A stretch of DNA of 64,000 nt. Origin: Zhengella mangrovi. Its GTDB lineage: Bacteria; Pseudomonadota; Alphaproteobacteria; Rhizobiales; Rhizobiaceae. Below are positions 37,232-45,515 of the stretch, in pieces. The position numbers and the translations under genes were made by a program. The notes under the pieces are model-generated. The model did not search any database. It was not told the origin of the DNA and worked only from the letters and a program-made list of their open reading frames with translations. The stretch lies in contig NZ_PDVP01000010.1 of NCBI RefSeq assembly GCF_002727065.1, positions 1 to 64,000 on the forward strand, in the 5' to 3' direction. The first letter of the stretch is position 1. Each line of letters opens with the position of its first letter.

Positions 37232-38326
37232 CTATTCGGCCTGGCTGCCCATGGCGGCGCTGGCGGGCGGCGGGCCGTCCTTGCATTTCTCGTACGGGCC
37301 GAAGTTCTGCCCGGCGATGCGCTGCTCGGCCTCGCGGGCGAGCGCATCGACATCGCCGAGAAGGGCTGGCGGCGCGCCCGCCACGGCGCCAACGGCCGCG
37401 GCAACCAGTTCCGGCGCAATGTAATCCGGCTTGTGACCGAGGTTCTTCACCCAGACGAGTTTCGCGCCCGGAATGTCGCGGGCCAGTCCGACCGAGTGGA
37501 TCTCCTCGTAGACCACGGTGTCGTGGTCGCCGGAAATGACGACGGTCGGCGCATCAATGGCGGGATAGCGCGGCGCGGCCTTCAGCACGTGGGGATAAAG
37601 CGCTTCGACGTCGATGGCGTTGTAGCGGAAATTGGCCGGCCGGAGCACCAGCGGAATGGCCGCCGTGCCGGAATAGCCTGGCGGCGCGGGATTGGGGGAG
37701 AAGACGCATCCGGTCCCGGCCGCCATGCGCAGGCTGCCGGCCGGCAGGGCGACGAGGTAGGAGAACAGGCGGCCGACAACGGGGCGCGCGGCGATCGGAT
37801 AGTACCAGGATGTCTTGCCGCCCGGCCAGGGATGACTCGCCGCCGAAACGAAGACCAGGCCGGCGACCTTTTCGGGGCGCTCCAGCGCCAGGGCCGCCGT
37901 GATGCCGCCGCCGAACGAATGGCCGACGATGATGGCCCTGGCGATCCCGAGGTGGTCCATCAGCGCCGCAATGGTGCGGGCCTGGCCGGCCGGGGTGGCG
38001 TTTTCGGACGGACCGCGACCCGACCATCCGTGGCCCGGACGGTCGAGGAACAGCAGTTCCGCCTTGCCTTCCAGGCGCGGGCGCAGCGGTCCCATGGGAT
38101 CGTTCAGGTTGCCGCTCGCGCCGTGAATGAAGACGACCGGCGGCAGCGATGCGCCCTCCGGCGCGGCCACGTGCAAGAAGTGCATGCGCGTGCCGTTGAC
38201 GGTTGCGAAGGTTCCCACGGGTGGATGGCGCCGTTCGATCAGGAACACGCCGATGCGGGTCAACCCGAAGAGGATCGCGGCCAGGGCGACCAGGAAAGCG
38301 AGGGCGGCGGCGGCAAGATTGAGCAT
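37232..38326 (-). CDS. Membrane-anchored alpha/beta hydrolase
   Basis: A 364-residue protein with one N-terminal hydrophobic anchor (about residues 3-28) and an alpha/beta-hydrolase domain: oxyanion HGASGN, nucleophile Ser in VGHSFGGG, acid in ISGDHDTVV and catalytic His in NLGHKPD. A proline- and lysine-containing tail follows. The anchor suggests action at the periplasmic face; the substrate is unknown. It converges on xylB (7-bp gap). Confidence 0.82.
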   Translation of the reverse strand: MLNLAAAALAFLVALAAILFGLTRIGVFLIERRHPPVGTFATVNGTRMHFLHVAAPEGASLPPVVFIHGASGNLNDPMGPLRPRLEGKAELLFLDRPGHGWSGRGPSENATPAGQARTIAALMDHLGIARAIIVGHSFGGGITAALALERPEKVAGLVFVSAASHPWPGGKTSWYYPIAARPVVGRLFSYLVALPAGSLRMAAGTGCVFSPNPAPPGYSGTAAIPLVLRPANFRYNAIDVEALYPHVLKAAPRYPAIDAPTVVISGDHDTVVYEEIHSVGLARDIPGAKLVWVKNLGHKPDYIAPELVAAAVGAVAGAPPALLGDVDALAREAEQRIAGQNFGPYEKCKDGPPPASAAMGSQAE

Positions 38327-38373
38327 GGGCCTCGCGGGTGTCCCTGTCGGTGCTGGCGTCCTGGGGGCGGAAG

Positions 38374-38931
38374 TCAGATCGGTTCGCCGGCGAGCTTGTC
38401 GGCCAGTTTCCCGACCGCTTCCTGCGCCTCGCGCATCATGGGGTAGACTTCGAGCGCCCGCTCGTAGACGCCGAGTGCGCTTTCGTCCTTGTTCTCGGCG
38501 CGCAGGATGGCGGCGAGGCCGACCATGGCGCCGAAATGGCGTGGCTCAAGCTCGAGGACGCGCTCGATGTCGGCCATCGCCTTGGCGTAGTTCTTCATCA
38601 GGAAATTGACCGTCGCGCGCCGGTTCCAGCCCTCGGCGTATGCCGGGTCGAGCATGATCACCTGGTCAAGCATGTCGAGGGCGAGATCGTATTTCTTGTC
38701 CTCGATCCCCTTGGCGGCGCGCTCCATCAGCAGATCGACGGTCGCGCTGTCCGATTCGGCGAAGATCGCCGAAATCCGGCCGGCAATCCTGCGGGCCGCG
38801 GATGCATTGGCCGTCCGCTTGAGGTCGGAAAAAAGGTTGTCGAGCCGCTCGGTGCGCGGTGCCTGCTCGCTGGCGAGCACCGGGCCGGAAAGGCAAAGCA
38901 GGATGGACAGGCAAGCAAAAACGTTCCGCAT
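38374..38931 (-). CDS. Exported TPR-repeat protein
   Basis: A 185-residue protein with a signal peptide (MRNVFACLSILLCLSGPVLA) and about three tetratricopeptide repeats (DLALDMLDQVIMLDPAYAEG; AKAMADIERVLELEPRHFGA; ALGVYERALEVYPMMREA). TPR units mediate protein contacts, so it is probably a periplasmic adaptor; partners are not known. ATG 38931 is chosen because the signal peptide begins there. It is downstream of rpmJ on the same strand. Confidence 0.82.
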   Translation of the reverse strand: MRNVFACLSILLCLSGPVLASEQAPRTERLDNLFSDLKRTANASAARRIAGRISAIFAESDSATVDLLMERAAKGIEDKKYDLALDMLDQVIMLDPAYAEGWNRRATVNFLMKNYAKAMADIERVLELEPRHFGAMVGLAAILRAENKDESALGVYERALEVYPMMREAQEAVGKLADKLAGEPI

Positions 38932-39027
38932 GAACGGAAGGGTAATCCCGTTCAGCGAAACGTCAAACCGAAAATCGCGTGATGACCCGATCCGTGGCCG
39001 GGCCACGGCGCGGGGCAGCGTCAGCAA

Positions 39028-39153
39028 TCAGCCCTGGCGCGCCTTGAAGCGCGGGTTCTGCTTGTTGATGATGTAAATGCGGCCCTTGCGGCGAACCATG
39101 CGGTTGTCGCGGTGACGGCTCTTGAGCGCCTTGAGCGAATTCTTGATCTTCAT
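39028..39153 (-). CDS. rpmJ: Ribosomal protein bL36, zinc-free form
   Basis: A 41-residue basic protein, [18 protein letters not shown] then [22 protein letters not shown]. It has none of the four zinc-binding Cys/His of the classical form, so it is the C-minus form, the usual single L36 in Alphaproteobacteria. It is part of the 50S subunit. A good sigma-70 promoter lies upstream at 39251-39279. Confidence 0.96.
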   Translation of the reverse strand: MKIKNSLKALKSRHRDNRMVRRKGRIYIINKQNPRFKARQG

Positions 39154-39250
39154 CGTTCCGACCCGTTCTTCTGGGCCCTGCCATGGATGGGCGGGCCTGA
39201 CATGACAAGCGCGCCAGCTCGGGCGCGCCTCTCTCAAAAAGGATGCTGGC

Positions 39251-39279
39251 TCATAAACGACGGGGCGCTTGGCTGTCAA
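39251..39279 (-). promoter_or_regulatory. Promoter of rpmJ
   Basis: On the minus strand a perfect -35 TTGACA (39279-39274) is followed after exactly 17 bp by TTATGA (39256-39251). This is the best sigma-70 consensus match noticed in the window and gives a leader of about 90 nt to rpmJ. Confidence 0.75.
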
Positions 39280-39298
39280 GCGGTCCGGCGGGTTTCCA

Positions 39299-39327
39299 TT
39301 GCGCTTGGCGGCAAATGCGACTATAGG
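39299..39327 (+). promoter_or_regulatory. Promoter candidate of trcR
   Basis: TTGCGC (39299-39304), 17 bp, then TATAGG (39322-39327). It would start transcription about 75 bp before the trcR ATG and stands back to back with the rpmJ promoter. Confidence 0.5.
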
Positions 39328-39408
39328 GGTGGCACTTCCCTTTATAACTGGTGGCTGCGACCACCGCCCGCGACGGGAGACGCGGGCGAAGAAAGAGGAT
39401 TCGTCAAC

Positions 39409-40131
39409 ATGGCCCAGCAACTGCTCATGCCCAAGGCGACCGCCGTCTGGCTGGTCGACAATACCGCGCTTTCCTTCGACCAGATCGCCCATTTCTGCAA
39501 ACTGCATCCGCTCGAGGTCAAGGCGATCGCCGACGGCGAGGCGGCACAGGGCATCAAGGGCCTCGACCCGGTTTCCACCGGCCAGCTGACCCGCGACGAG
39601 ATCGCGCGGGCGGAAGGCGACGGCGACTACCGGCTCAAGCTGCAGGAATCGCGGGTGCGCATCCCGGAAAAGAAGCGCAAGGGTCCGCGCTACACGCCGC
39701 TGTCGAAGCGCCAGGATCGCCCGAACGCCATTTTGTGGCTGGTCCGCAACCATCCGGAACTGAAGGATGCGCAGATCTCGCGCCTGGTCGGCACGACCAA
39801 GTCGACGATCGAGCAGATCCGCGAGCGGACGCACTGGAACTCCGCCAACCTGCAGCCGATGGACCCGGTCACGCTCGGCCTGTGCTCGCAGATCGACCTC
39901 GACCTGGAAGTCCAGAAAGCCTCGAAGAACGCGCCGCCCAAGCCGGAAACGGGCGATACCCTGCTGCCGGCCAGCGCGACGGAAAACCTCGACGAGAGCA
40001 CGTCGGTGTTCGGATCCGCCTCCACGGCGGCCCCGGCGGAAGAGGAAGAGGAACTGGATGCGGACAAGGTGTTCGCCAAGCTCTCCTCGCTCAAGGGCAA
40101 GATCGAGGACGAGGACGACGATTCGTTCTGA
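39409..40131 (+). CDS. trcR: TrcR-type cell-cycle transcriptional regulator (DUF1013)
   Basis: A 240-residue protein, conserved as a single copy in Alphaproteobacteria. The N-terminal half has helix-turn-helix-like segments ([20 protein letters not shown] and [20 protein letters not shown]); the end is acidic ([10 protein letters not shown]... EDEDDDSF). GAGGA lies ten bases before ATG 39409. The name comes from the family; direct DNA binding is assumed in it rather than visible here. A terminator follows. Confidence 0.9.
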   Translation: MAQQLLMPKATAVWLVDNTALSFDQIAHFCKLHPLEVKAIADGEAAQGIKGLDPVSTGQLTRDEIARAEGDGDYRLKLQESRVRIPEKKRKGPRYTPLSKRQDRPNAILWLVRNHPELKDAQISRLVGTTKSTIEQIRERTHWNSANLQPMDPVTLGLCSQIDLDLEVQKASKNAPPKPETGDTLLPASATENLDESTSVFGSASTAAPAEEEEELDADKVFAKLSSLKGKIEDEDDDSF

Positions 40132-40153
40132 TCGTCCCTGCCGCCAATGACAG

Positions 40154-40188
40154 AAAGGCCCGGTGTCCGGATGGATGCCGGGCCTTTT
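40154..40188. terminator. Bidirectional terminator between trcR and the WYL regulator gene
   Basis: AAAGGCCCGG and CCGGGCCTTT form a 10-bp stem around a 14-nt loop, ending in TTTT to the right and preceded by AAA on the left, so it can serve both convergent genes. Confidence 0.8.
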
Positions 40189-40193
40189 CGCTG

Positions 40194-40913
40194 TCAGGGA
40201 CCGGCTGACGGGAGCCTGGCGCGCGGGATCTCGCCGCAGGCTTCCATGTAGCGGAAGAAATCGGCCAGGCGCTTGCCCGGTTCGGGCCGGAACCGTTCAC
40301 CTGTCGGCGCCAGCGCCAGCATCCGGTCGAGACGGAACATGCGGAAGTCCTCGCGCAGTTCGCACCAGGCCACGAGGGTCCAGACCTTGCCCCAGAACCA
40401 GAGGCCGAGCGGCCGGATCGTGCGCTCGCTGGCGCGGCCGGACTCGTCACGATAGCTCAGACCCATCACCGATCCCGTGTCGCAGGCAGCCTCGATGCGG
40501 TCGATGAGCCCGCGCTCGTTGTCGGAGAGGGTCATCGGTGGCGCGTAGACCCGTGGCGCATCGATGCGCGCCGCGCCGTCGTCTGGCAGGACAGAAGCGA
40601 TCTTGACCAGGGCCTCTTCCGCTGCCCTCGCCATGGCGGCGCCGCCCCAGGCGCGGATCATCCGGGCGCCGGCGACGAGCGCGACAACCTCCTCGCGGGT
40701 GAACATCAGCGGAGGAAGGTCGAAACCGGAGCGCAGGATGTAGCCGACCCCGGCCTCGCCGTCGATGGGCACGCCGGAGGCCTGGAGGTCGGCGATGTCA
40801 CGGTAGATCGTGCGTTCCGAGACCTCCAGCCATTCGGCCAGCTTGCGGGCGGTGACCAGCCGGCCACCACGCAGGTGCTGGACGATGGCAAAGAGGCGAT
40901 CGGCGCGGCGCAT
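40194..40913 (-). CDS. HTH-11/WYL-domain transcriptional regulator (YafY type)
   Basis: A 239-residue regulator: N-terminal HTH-11 ([35 protein letters not shown]) and a WYL ligand-sensing domain (about residues 140-235; [50 protein letters not shown] in parts). ATG 40913 lies 4 bp after the VOC-protein stop, so the two form an operon. WYL regulators bind nucleic-acid-like or small ligands; here the VOC enzyme is the probable partner in function. Confidence 0.87.
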   Translation of the reverse strand: MRRADRLFAIVQHLRGGRLVTARKLAEWLEVSERTIYRDIADLQASGVPIDGEAGVGYILRSGFDLPPLMFTREEVVALVAGARMIRAWGGAAMARAAEEALVKIASVLPDDGAARIDAPRVYAPPMTLSDNERGLIDRIEAACDTGSVMGLSYRDESGRASERTIRPLGLWFWGKVWTLVAWCELREDFRMFRLDRMLALAPTGERFRPEPGKRLADFFRYMEACGEIPRARLPSAGP

Positions 40914-40917
40914 GGCG

Positions 40918-41286
40918 TCAGGCCGCGAAGACGCCGAAGGAATTGCCGTCGGGATCGAGGCAATAGGCGAAACGCCCGGCAGGGATCTCGATGACCGGCG
41001 AGACGACCTGGCCGCCGGCATCCCGGACCCGCTGCATGGCCTCCTCGGTGGTGCCACTGACCGCGAGGTGAACCGTCGGACCGGTTCCCGCGGGCGCGGG
41101 CCTGCCTTCATAGAGATGACCGGCGACGCCGCCGTCGCCGGTGTAGGCGAACACGGCGGTCCGGTTGGGACCCATATCCTGATCGATCATCGCGTAGCCG
41201 GTGACGGCGCCATAGAAATCCTTGGCTTTGGCGAGATCGGTGACCGGGATTTCAGCCCAGACATTGGCGTTGGCAGGTGCGTTCAT
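40918..41286 (-). CDS. VOC-family (glyoxalase/bleomycin-resistance fold) protein
   Basis: A 122-residue protein with two beta-alpha-beta-beta-beta modules: WAEIPVTDLAKAKDFYGAVTGY and, after the middle linker, HLAVSGTTEEAMQRVRDAGG and FAYCLDPDGNSFGVF. The final D/E metal-site position is replaced by a glycine-asparagine stretch, so it may be a binding rather than catalytic protein. It precedes the WYL regulator by 4 bp. Confidence 0.85.
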   Translation of the reverse strand: MNAPANANVWAEIPVTDLAKAKDFYGAVTGYAMIDQDMGPNRTAVFAYTGDGGVAGHLYEGRPAPAGTGPTVHLAVSGTTEEAMQRVRDAGGQVVSPVIEIPAGRFAYCLDPDGNSFGVFAA

Positions 41287-41392
41287 GACGGTTTCCTTTC
41301 GAGACCTGTGTTTCAACAAGGCAACCATCGCACACCCCTCCTGACACCATTCTGTCAGGAGGCCGGGGCGTCTGTCGTCCTGGCCACGACCA

Positions 41393-41983
41393 TCACCGGG
41401 CGGGCATGGCGACCGTGAGGCCGAGCATGCGCCAGCCCTGCATGCCAGCACGGTAATAGTAGAGTTTCTCCGGCGGAAACCCGGCTTCGATCATGCGACG
41501 GGCCGCTGCCGGGGACTGGCCGCACCACGGCCCGTTGCAATAGAGAGCGGCGGACCTGACGTTGTCGCCGTCGCAGATCCAGCCGTCGAAATCGGGCTCG
41601 CAGCCCAGTTCGCCGAGCCGGTCGGCCGCCTCGGTGTAGGGAATGTTGATCGCGCCCGGGATCGCGCCGCCGAGGAAATCGGGCCTGACACGACCGTCGA
41701 TCACAACGACGTCTGGATCGTTGAGGAACTGCAGCATTTCCAGTTCGCCCACCGGTGTCACGCCTTCGGCCGGGATCATCGGCTGGATACAGAAATTCGG
41801 GCAGGGCCGCGCGATGCGGGCGAAGTCGCCCTCGATCACCGCGTCGTTGTCCTGGATGCGCGCAATCTCGACGGGGCCATCCGCCGTCTGGACCGTCACG
41901 CTCATCATGTCCCTGGTGATGCCGACGGGGTCGGCGTGGGCCGCGGTGGCGGCAAATACCATGGCTGCAAAAAGAAGACGCAT
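41393..41983 (-). CDS. Periplasmic rhodanese-domain protein
   Basis: A 196-residue exported protein: short signal peptide (MRLLFAAMVFAATAAHA), then a single rhodanese domain with VVVIDGRVRPDF, GGAIPGAINIPYT, the active cysteine loop LYCNGPWCGQS and GFPPEKLYYYRAGMQGW. The active-site loop carries two cysteines. It may move sulfur or handle periplasmic thiol chemistry; no partner gene is adjacent. Confidence 0.85.
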   Translation of the reverse strand: MRLLFAAMVFAATAAHADPVGITRDMMSVTVQTADGPVEIARIQDNDAVIEGDFARIARPCPNFCIQPMIPAEGVTPVGELEMLQFLNDPDVVVIDGRVRPDFLGGAIPGAINIPYTEAADRLGELGCEPDFDGWICDGDNVRSAALYCNGPWCGQSPAAARRMIEAGFPPEKLYYYRAGMQGWRMLGLTVAMPAR

Positions 41984-42043
41984 TCGCTTCCACTCCTCTC
42001 GTGAAACCAGGCCATTTGCCCCGCGGCCCGGACTGTCGTCCGG

Positions 42044-42838
42044 TCAGTCCTTCTTCTCCTTGACCGGCACCGTGTAGTTGAGCGGCAGACGGCCGCCATC
42101 GGCGTAGATCGTCTGGCCGGTGATGTAGCTGGCCTCGTCGGAGGCGAGGAAGGCGGCAATGGCGGCGATCTCGGAAGGGTCGCCCATGCGGCCGAGCGGC
42201 GTGCGCGAGAGAACCTTGCGGCGGGCCGCCTCGTCGGAAGCCACCGTCGCCATCATCTCGGTGGCGATGGAGCCCGGCCCGATCGCGTTGACGCGGATGC
42301 CATGCGGTGCCAGCGCCAGCGCCATCACCTTGGTGAGCTGGTTCATGCCGCCCTTGGAGACGGAGTAGGGCACCTGGTTGTCGATGGCGAACACGGCGTT
42401 GACCGACGACATGTTGACGATGGCGCCCGGCTTGCCGCCCTTTTCCACCCGGTCCACCATGTGACGGGCCACGGCCTGGCCGGCGAGGAAGGCGCCCTTG
42501 AGGTTGATCGACAGGACGCGGTCGAAATCCTCTTCCGCCAGGTCGAGGAACGGGGCGCCGTGAATGATGCCGGCGTTGTTCACCAGCACGTCGATCTCGC
42601 CGAACTGGTCGAGCGCATGCGCAACGAGATTGTGGACATCCAGCCGCTTGGCCACGTCGGTCTTCACGAAACGGACCTCGCCACGCTGGGACAGGTCCTT
42701 GACCGCCGCCTTGGCCCTCTCCTGGTCGACGTCCGCGATGACGACCTTCATGCCCTCGTCGACGTAGCGCTCCGCGATGGCGCGGCCGATCCCCGTGGCT
42801 GCGCCGGTGACGATGGCTGTCTTGCCTTGCAAATTCAT
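42044..42838 (-). CDS. SDR oxidoreductase of unassigned substrate
   Basis: A 264-residue classical SDR: TGAATGIGRAIA, IADVDQER (aspartate selecting NAD), NNAGIIHGAPF, VNMSSVNAVF, YSVSKGGMNQL and C-terminal YITGQTIYADGGRLPLNY. Clearly of the glucose-dehydrogenase-like branch, substrate unknown. AGAGGAA lies six bases before ATG 42838. It is a single-gene unit. Confidence 0.83.
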   Translation of the reverse strand: MNLQGKTAIVTGAATGIGRAIAERYVDEGMKVVIADVDQERAKAAVKDLSQRGEVRFVKTDVAKRLDVHNLVAHALDQFGEIDVLVNNAGIIHGAPFLDLAEEDFDRVLSINLKGAFLAGQAVARHMVDRVEKGGKPGAIVNMSSVNAVFAIDNQVPYSVSKGGMNQLTKVMALALAPHGIRVNAIGPGSIATEMMATVASDEAARRKVLSRTPLGRMGDPSEIAAIAAFLASDEASYITGQTIYADGGRLPLNYTVPVKEKKD

Positions 42839-43087
42839 GTCTGTTCCTCTTGCCTTGGAAGGCCGGGACCGTGCTCCAGCCCCTGTCAAAGGTCAAGTGG
42901 GGAGGGTTTCGGGTGGTGGCCGGAACCGGCGGCATTCGCCGGCCGCGGGGTTGACGGCCCCGGCGCGAGGGTGTTCGTTGCCGCCACCCGCCGTCGCGTC
43001 CATGCCGAACGACCAGTTGAGTCGCCGCAGCCATTCCATGAGCGATACCGGTGGCCATATTCGCTGGAACTGCCCCGGGAGCCCTGC

Positions 43088-43249
43088 TTGACGAAAATCC
43101 TTTCCCTACTGGTGATTGCCATGATGGTGGTGCACCTGATCAAGCCGCTCGGCCTGCCGGGCCTGCGGCGGCGCAAGGATTTCTGGAAGCTGGCCCTGAT
43201 CGCGATCGCCTCCATCGTCATCATCGTGGCGGTGCGGCCGGGCGGCTGA
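43088..43249 (+). CDS. Small two-helix membrane protein
   Basis: From TTG 43088 a 53-residue protein reads MTKILSLLVIAMMVVHLIKP, then a short basic loop (LRRRKDFWK) and a second hydrophobic segment (LALIAIASIVIIVAV). GGGAG stands seven bases before the TTG, and no ATG or GTG in frame gives a complete first helix. The two clean helices around a positive loop make it look real despite its size. Function unknown; the end is 16 bp from a convergent gene. Confidence 0.65.
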   Translation: MTKILSLLVIAMMVVHLIKPLGLPGLRRRKDFWKLALIAIASIVIIVAVRPGG

Positions 43250-43264
43250 CGCATACGGGGCCCG

Positions 43265-44200
43265 TCACCGCCGGGTCGCCGACCAGTTGCCCGAGGGCAT
43301 GTCCCAGTTGTTGCCGGCCTTCCAGGTGCCGGTGGCCCCGGCCGGCGTGATGCGCCCGCTGATGTTGCCGGCATAGGACATGGGCTTGTCCCATTTGCCG
43401 GCGCCGACGAGCCCGTTCAAAGTGGTTGAAATGGCGCCGTCGGGCGACACACGGCCGGTGAACGAGCCGGTGACGGGGTCGCCGCTGTAGGATCCGGACA
43501 CCGTGCCGGTGACCTGGAAGCCGAAAATGCGGAACTCGATGGTGCCGGCCGCACCGCCGCTCAGGCGGCCGGAATAGGTGCCCTCGAAGCCGGCGGGTTC
43601 AGACACGGCCTTGTAGGCCTGCAGCAGGGGTTCCAGCCCGTGCAGGCGGTCGCGCATGTCGTGGATCGCCGGCAGGATCGACCGCTTGTAGTCATCGATG
43701 AGGCGGATGCCCTGGTCTGCCGTGCGCAGCTTGTAGAAGTCATCCTTGATGACCTCCATGTTCTTCGACAGGGCGATGGCGAAGGGATCGAGAACGCCGG
43801 CGCGGGGCTTGAGACGGGTGATCATCTCGCCGACGATGTCGCGGATGGCCTGTTGCGAGTAGCGCGTGCGGTCCTGCTGGAATTTCTGCTGCAGGCTGTC
43901 GAGTTCCTTCCAGACCTGCTTTCTCTCCTCCATCATCTGGGCGAGCTTGTCGCGATAGGCCTGGACGGGGTTGGACGATATCGTGCCGCCCTGGCGCAGC
44001 GTGTTCTTCAGGTCTTCGATGTTCTTCTCGACCAGCTGGTAGCTGTTTTTCCAGCTCTTTCGTTCCAGCGACTGGTTCAGCACGCTATCGATGCGCCGGA
44101 CGATGTAATCGACGTTATCCTGTTGCGCGGCACGGGCGACGGTGACGGAAAGGGCCGGAACAAGCAGGGCAAGGAGCAGGGCGCGGAGAATACGGGCCAT
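43265..44200 (-). CDS. Exported coiled-coil protein with beta-rich C-terminal domain, unknown function
   Basis: A 311-residue protein with a signal peptide (about 1-25, cleaved near ARAAQQ), a helical charged middle (about 30-200: KNSYQLVEKNIEDLKNTL, MMEERKQVWKELDSLQQKFQ) and a glycine-serine-threonine-rich beta domain (about 205-311: FEGTYSGRLSGG, FQVTGTVSGSYSGDPVTGSF, ISGRITPAGATGTW). The beta part looks like a repeating strand-turn domain seen in secreted proteins. I do not recognise the family. It follows the other exported gene by 4 bp, so both are probably one unit. Confidence 0.75.
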   Translation of the reverse strand: MARILRALLLALLVPALSVTVARAAQQDNVDYIVRRIDSVLNQSLERKSWKNSYQLVEKNIEDLKNTLRQGGTISSNPVQAYRDKLAQMMEERKQVWKELDSLQQKFQQDRTRYSQQAIRDIVGEMITRLKPRAGVLDPFAIALSKNMEVIKDDFYKLRTADQGIRLIDDYKRSILPAIHDMRDRLHGLEPLLQAYKAVSEPAGFEGTYSGRLSGGAAGTIEFRIFGFQVTGTVSGSYSGDPVTGSFTGRVSPDGAISTTLNGLVGAGKWDKPMSYAGNISGRITPAGATGTWKAGNNWDMPSGNWSATRR

Positions 44201-44204
44201 CTGG

Positions 44205-45422
44205 TCAATCCTTCAGGTAGGAATTCAGGTCGCGGATGACCGCGTCCATGCCGTTTCGCGGCGCGCCGCCTGACGGAGCCGGGCTGGCGGAGACGGGCGG
44301 CAGGTTTTCCGGGTCGCCGGTCAGCGCGGCGCCAGGTGATGGCGCCGATGCGCCGGCACTGTTCCCTGTGTCGCCGTCGCCGAAGATCGCGTTGCCGTTC
44401 GCAGCCGTACCGTCCTGGCCTTGCGGTGCGGTGACGGCCGGGGCATTCGCGCCGTCGTCGAAGATCGAGCCTTGCGATCCGGGAGGCGAGACAGCCGTTG
44501 CCGGGGCGGCAAACCCGGCGGGCAGATCCTCCTCGTCCAGCGTCAGGCCGCGCCGTCCCTCGCGCGAAACATGGATCATCACTTCGTCGCCGGCGTCGAC
44601 CACGGTGAAGGCCCAGTTGCCGTTGGCCTTCAGCATGTCGCTCCACAGCGGAACGAAATAATCCCGGGTGGCGCTGCGCGGATCGTAATCGAATGCCATG
44701 CCGAAGACCGGGTAGGTGCGATCCTGGCAGAGCGCCAGCCATAGCAGCCGGTTGGCACCGGCCCTCGCAAGCACATCGCCGACCGGGTGGGACCAGGTCT
44801 GCAGGTCCACCATGGTGCAATCGCTGCCGAACCGGTCCTTCAGCCAGGACGGATCGACGGCAGCGGGTGCCGCAGCCTGCGCCGGCTGGGCCGCCTCCAC
44901 ACCCTCGTCCGGTATCGTGATCAGCCGTTCGGTGCCGTTGCCGGCCTGGGCGGCTGGCGGCGGCGCCTCGCCGTCAAAGCGGATGCTGTCGAGGACCCGC
45001 TGCAGGAGCGCCTGGAGGTCCGCGGTCTCTCCCTTGGGATAATCCACTGAAACGACAAGCTGCCGGCCATCGGCACGCGGAACCAGGAACACGGCCTTGA
45101 GGGATTCCTCGCTGTAGAAATCGTAGTGAATGAGCAGCGCGGGATGCCCGGCAACCATGATCTGCCCGTGGGACAGGATGTCGGGCGCGCCGAGCAGGGG
45201 TTCGTCCGGCAGCCACCAGTAAATGGAGAGGCGGCCACGGCTGTCCGGCCGGACGAAGCCCAGTTCCTTGCCCTGGATCCGAGCCATCTCGGCCCAGCGG
45301 TCCGGGGCTTCGAAACGGACGCCGTCGAGGTCGCGGATTTCGCCGCCGCGTGCCGGTAGGGTTGCGGCCATGGGCGCCGCGGCCAAAAGGGCTGCCGCAG
45401 CCATGATCCTGAAAAAACGCAT
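44205..45422 (-). CDS. Exported protein of unknown function with proline/alanine-rich tail
   Basis: A 405-residue protein beginning with a signal peptide (MRFFRIMAAAALLAAAPMAA). A first domain (about 25-150; FEAPDRWAEMARIQG, SIYWWLPDEPLLGAPDI, VVSVDYPKGE) and a second (about 190-300; SDCTMVDLQTWSHPVGDVLA, RDYFVPLWSDMLKANGNW) are joined by A/P-rich linkers; the last 100 residues are low-complexity. A short conserved-looking tail (AVIRDLNSYLKD) ends it. No known family recognised. It is coupled to the gene at 43265-44200. Confidence 0.72.
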   Translation of the reverse strand: MRFFRIMAAAALLAAAPMAATLPARGGEIRDLDGVRFEAPDRWAEMARIQGKELGFVRPDSRGRLSIYWWLPDEPLLGAPDILSHGQIMVAGHPALLIHYDFYSEESLKAVFLVPRADGRQLVVSVDYPKGETADLQALLQRVLDSIRFDGEAPPPAAQAGNGTERLITIPDEGVEAAQPAQAAAPAAVDPSWLKDRFGSDCTMVDLQTWSHPVGDVLARAGANRLLWLALCQDRTYPVFGMAFDYDPRSATRDYFVPLWSDMLKANGNWAFTVVDAGDEVMIHVSREGRRGLTLDEEDLPAGFAAPATAVSPPGSQGSIFDDGANAPAVTAPQGQDGTAANGNAIFGDGDTGNSAGASAPSPGAALTGDPENLPPVSASPAPSGGAPRNGMDAVIRDLNSYLKD

Positions 45423-45515
45423 GCATCCGCCTCCGGCCAAATCAAGGGACGAGGGTCATGCTATCCCGGAGCCGTGACGGCGCCTTGATCCTTGTCATTG
45501 GCGCCAGCGGAATGA

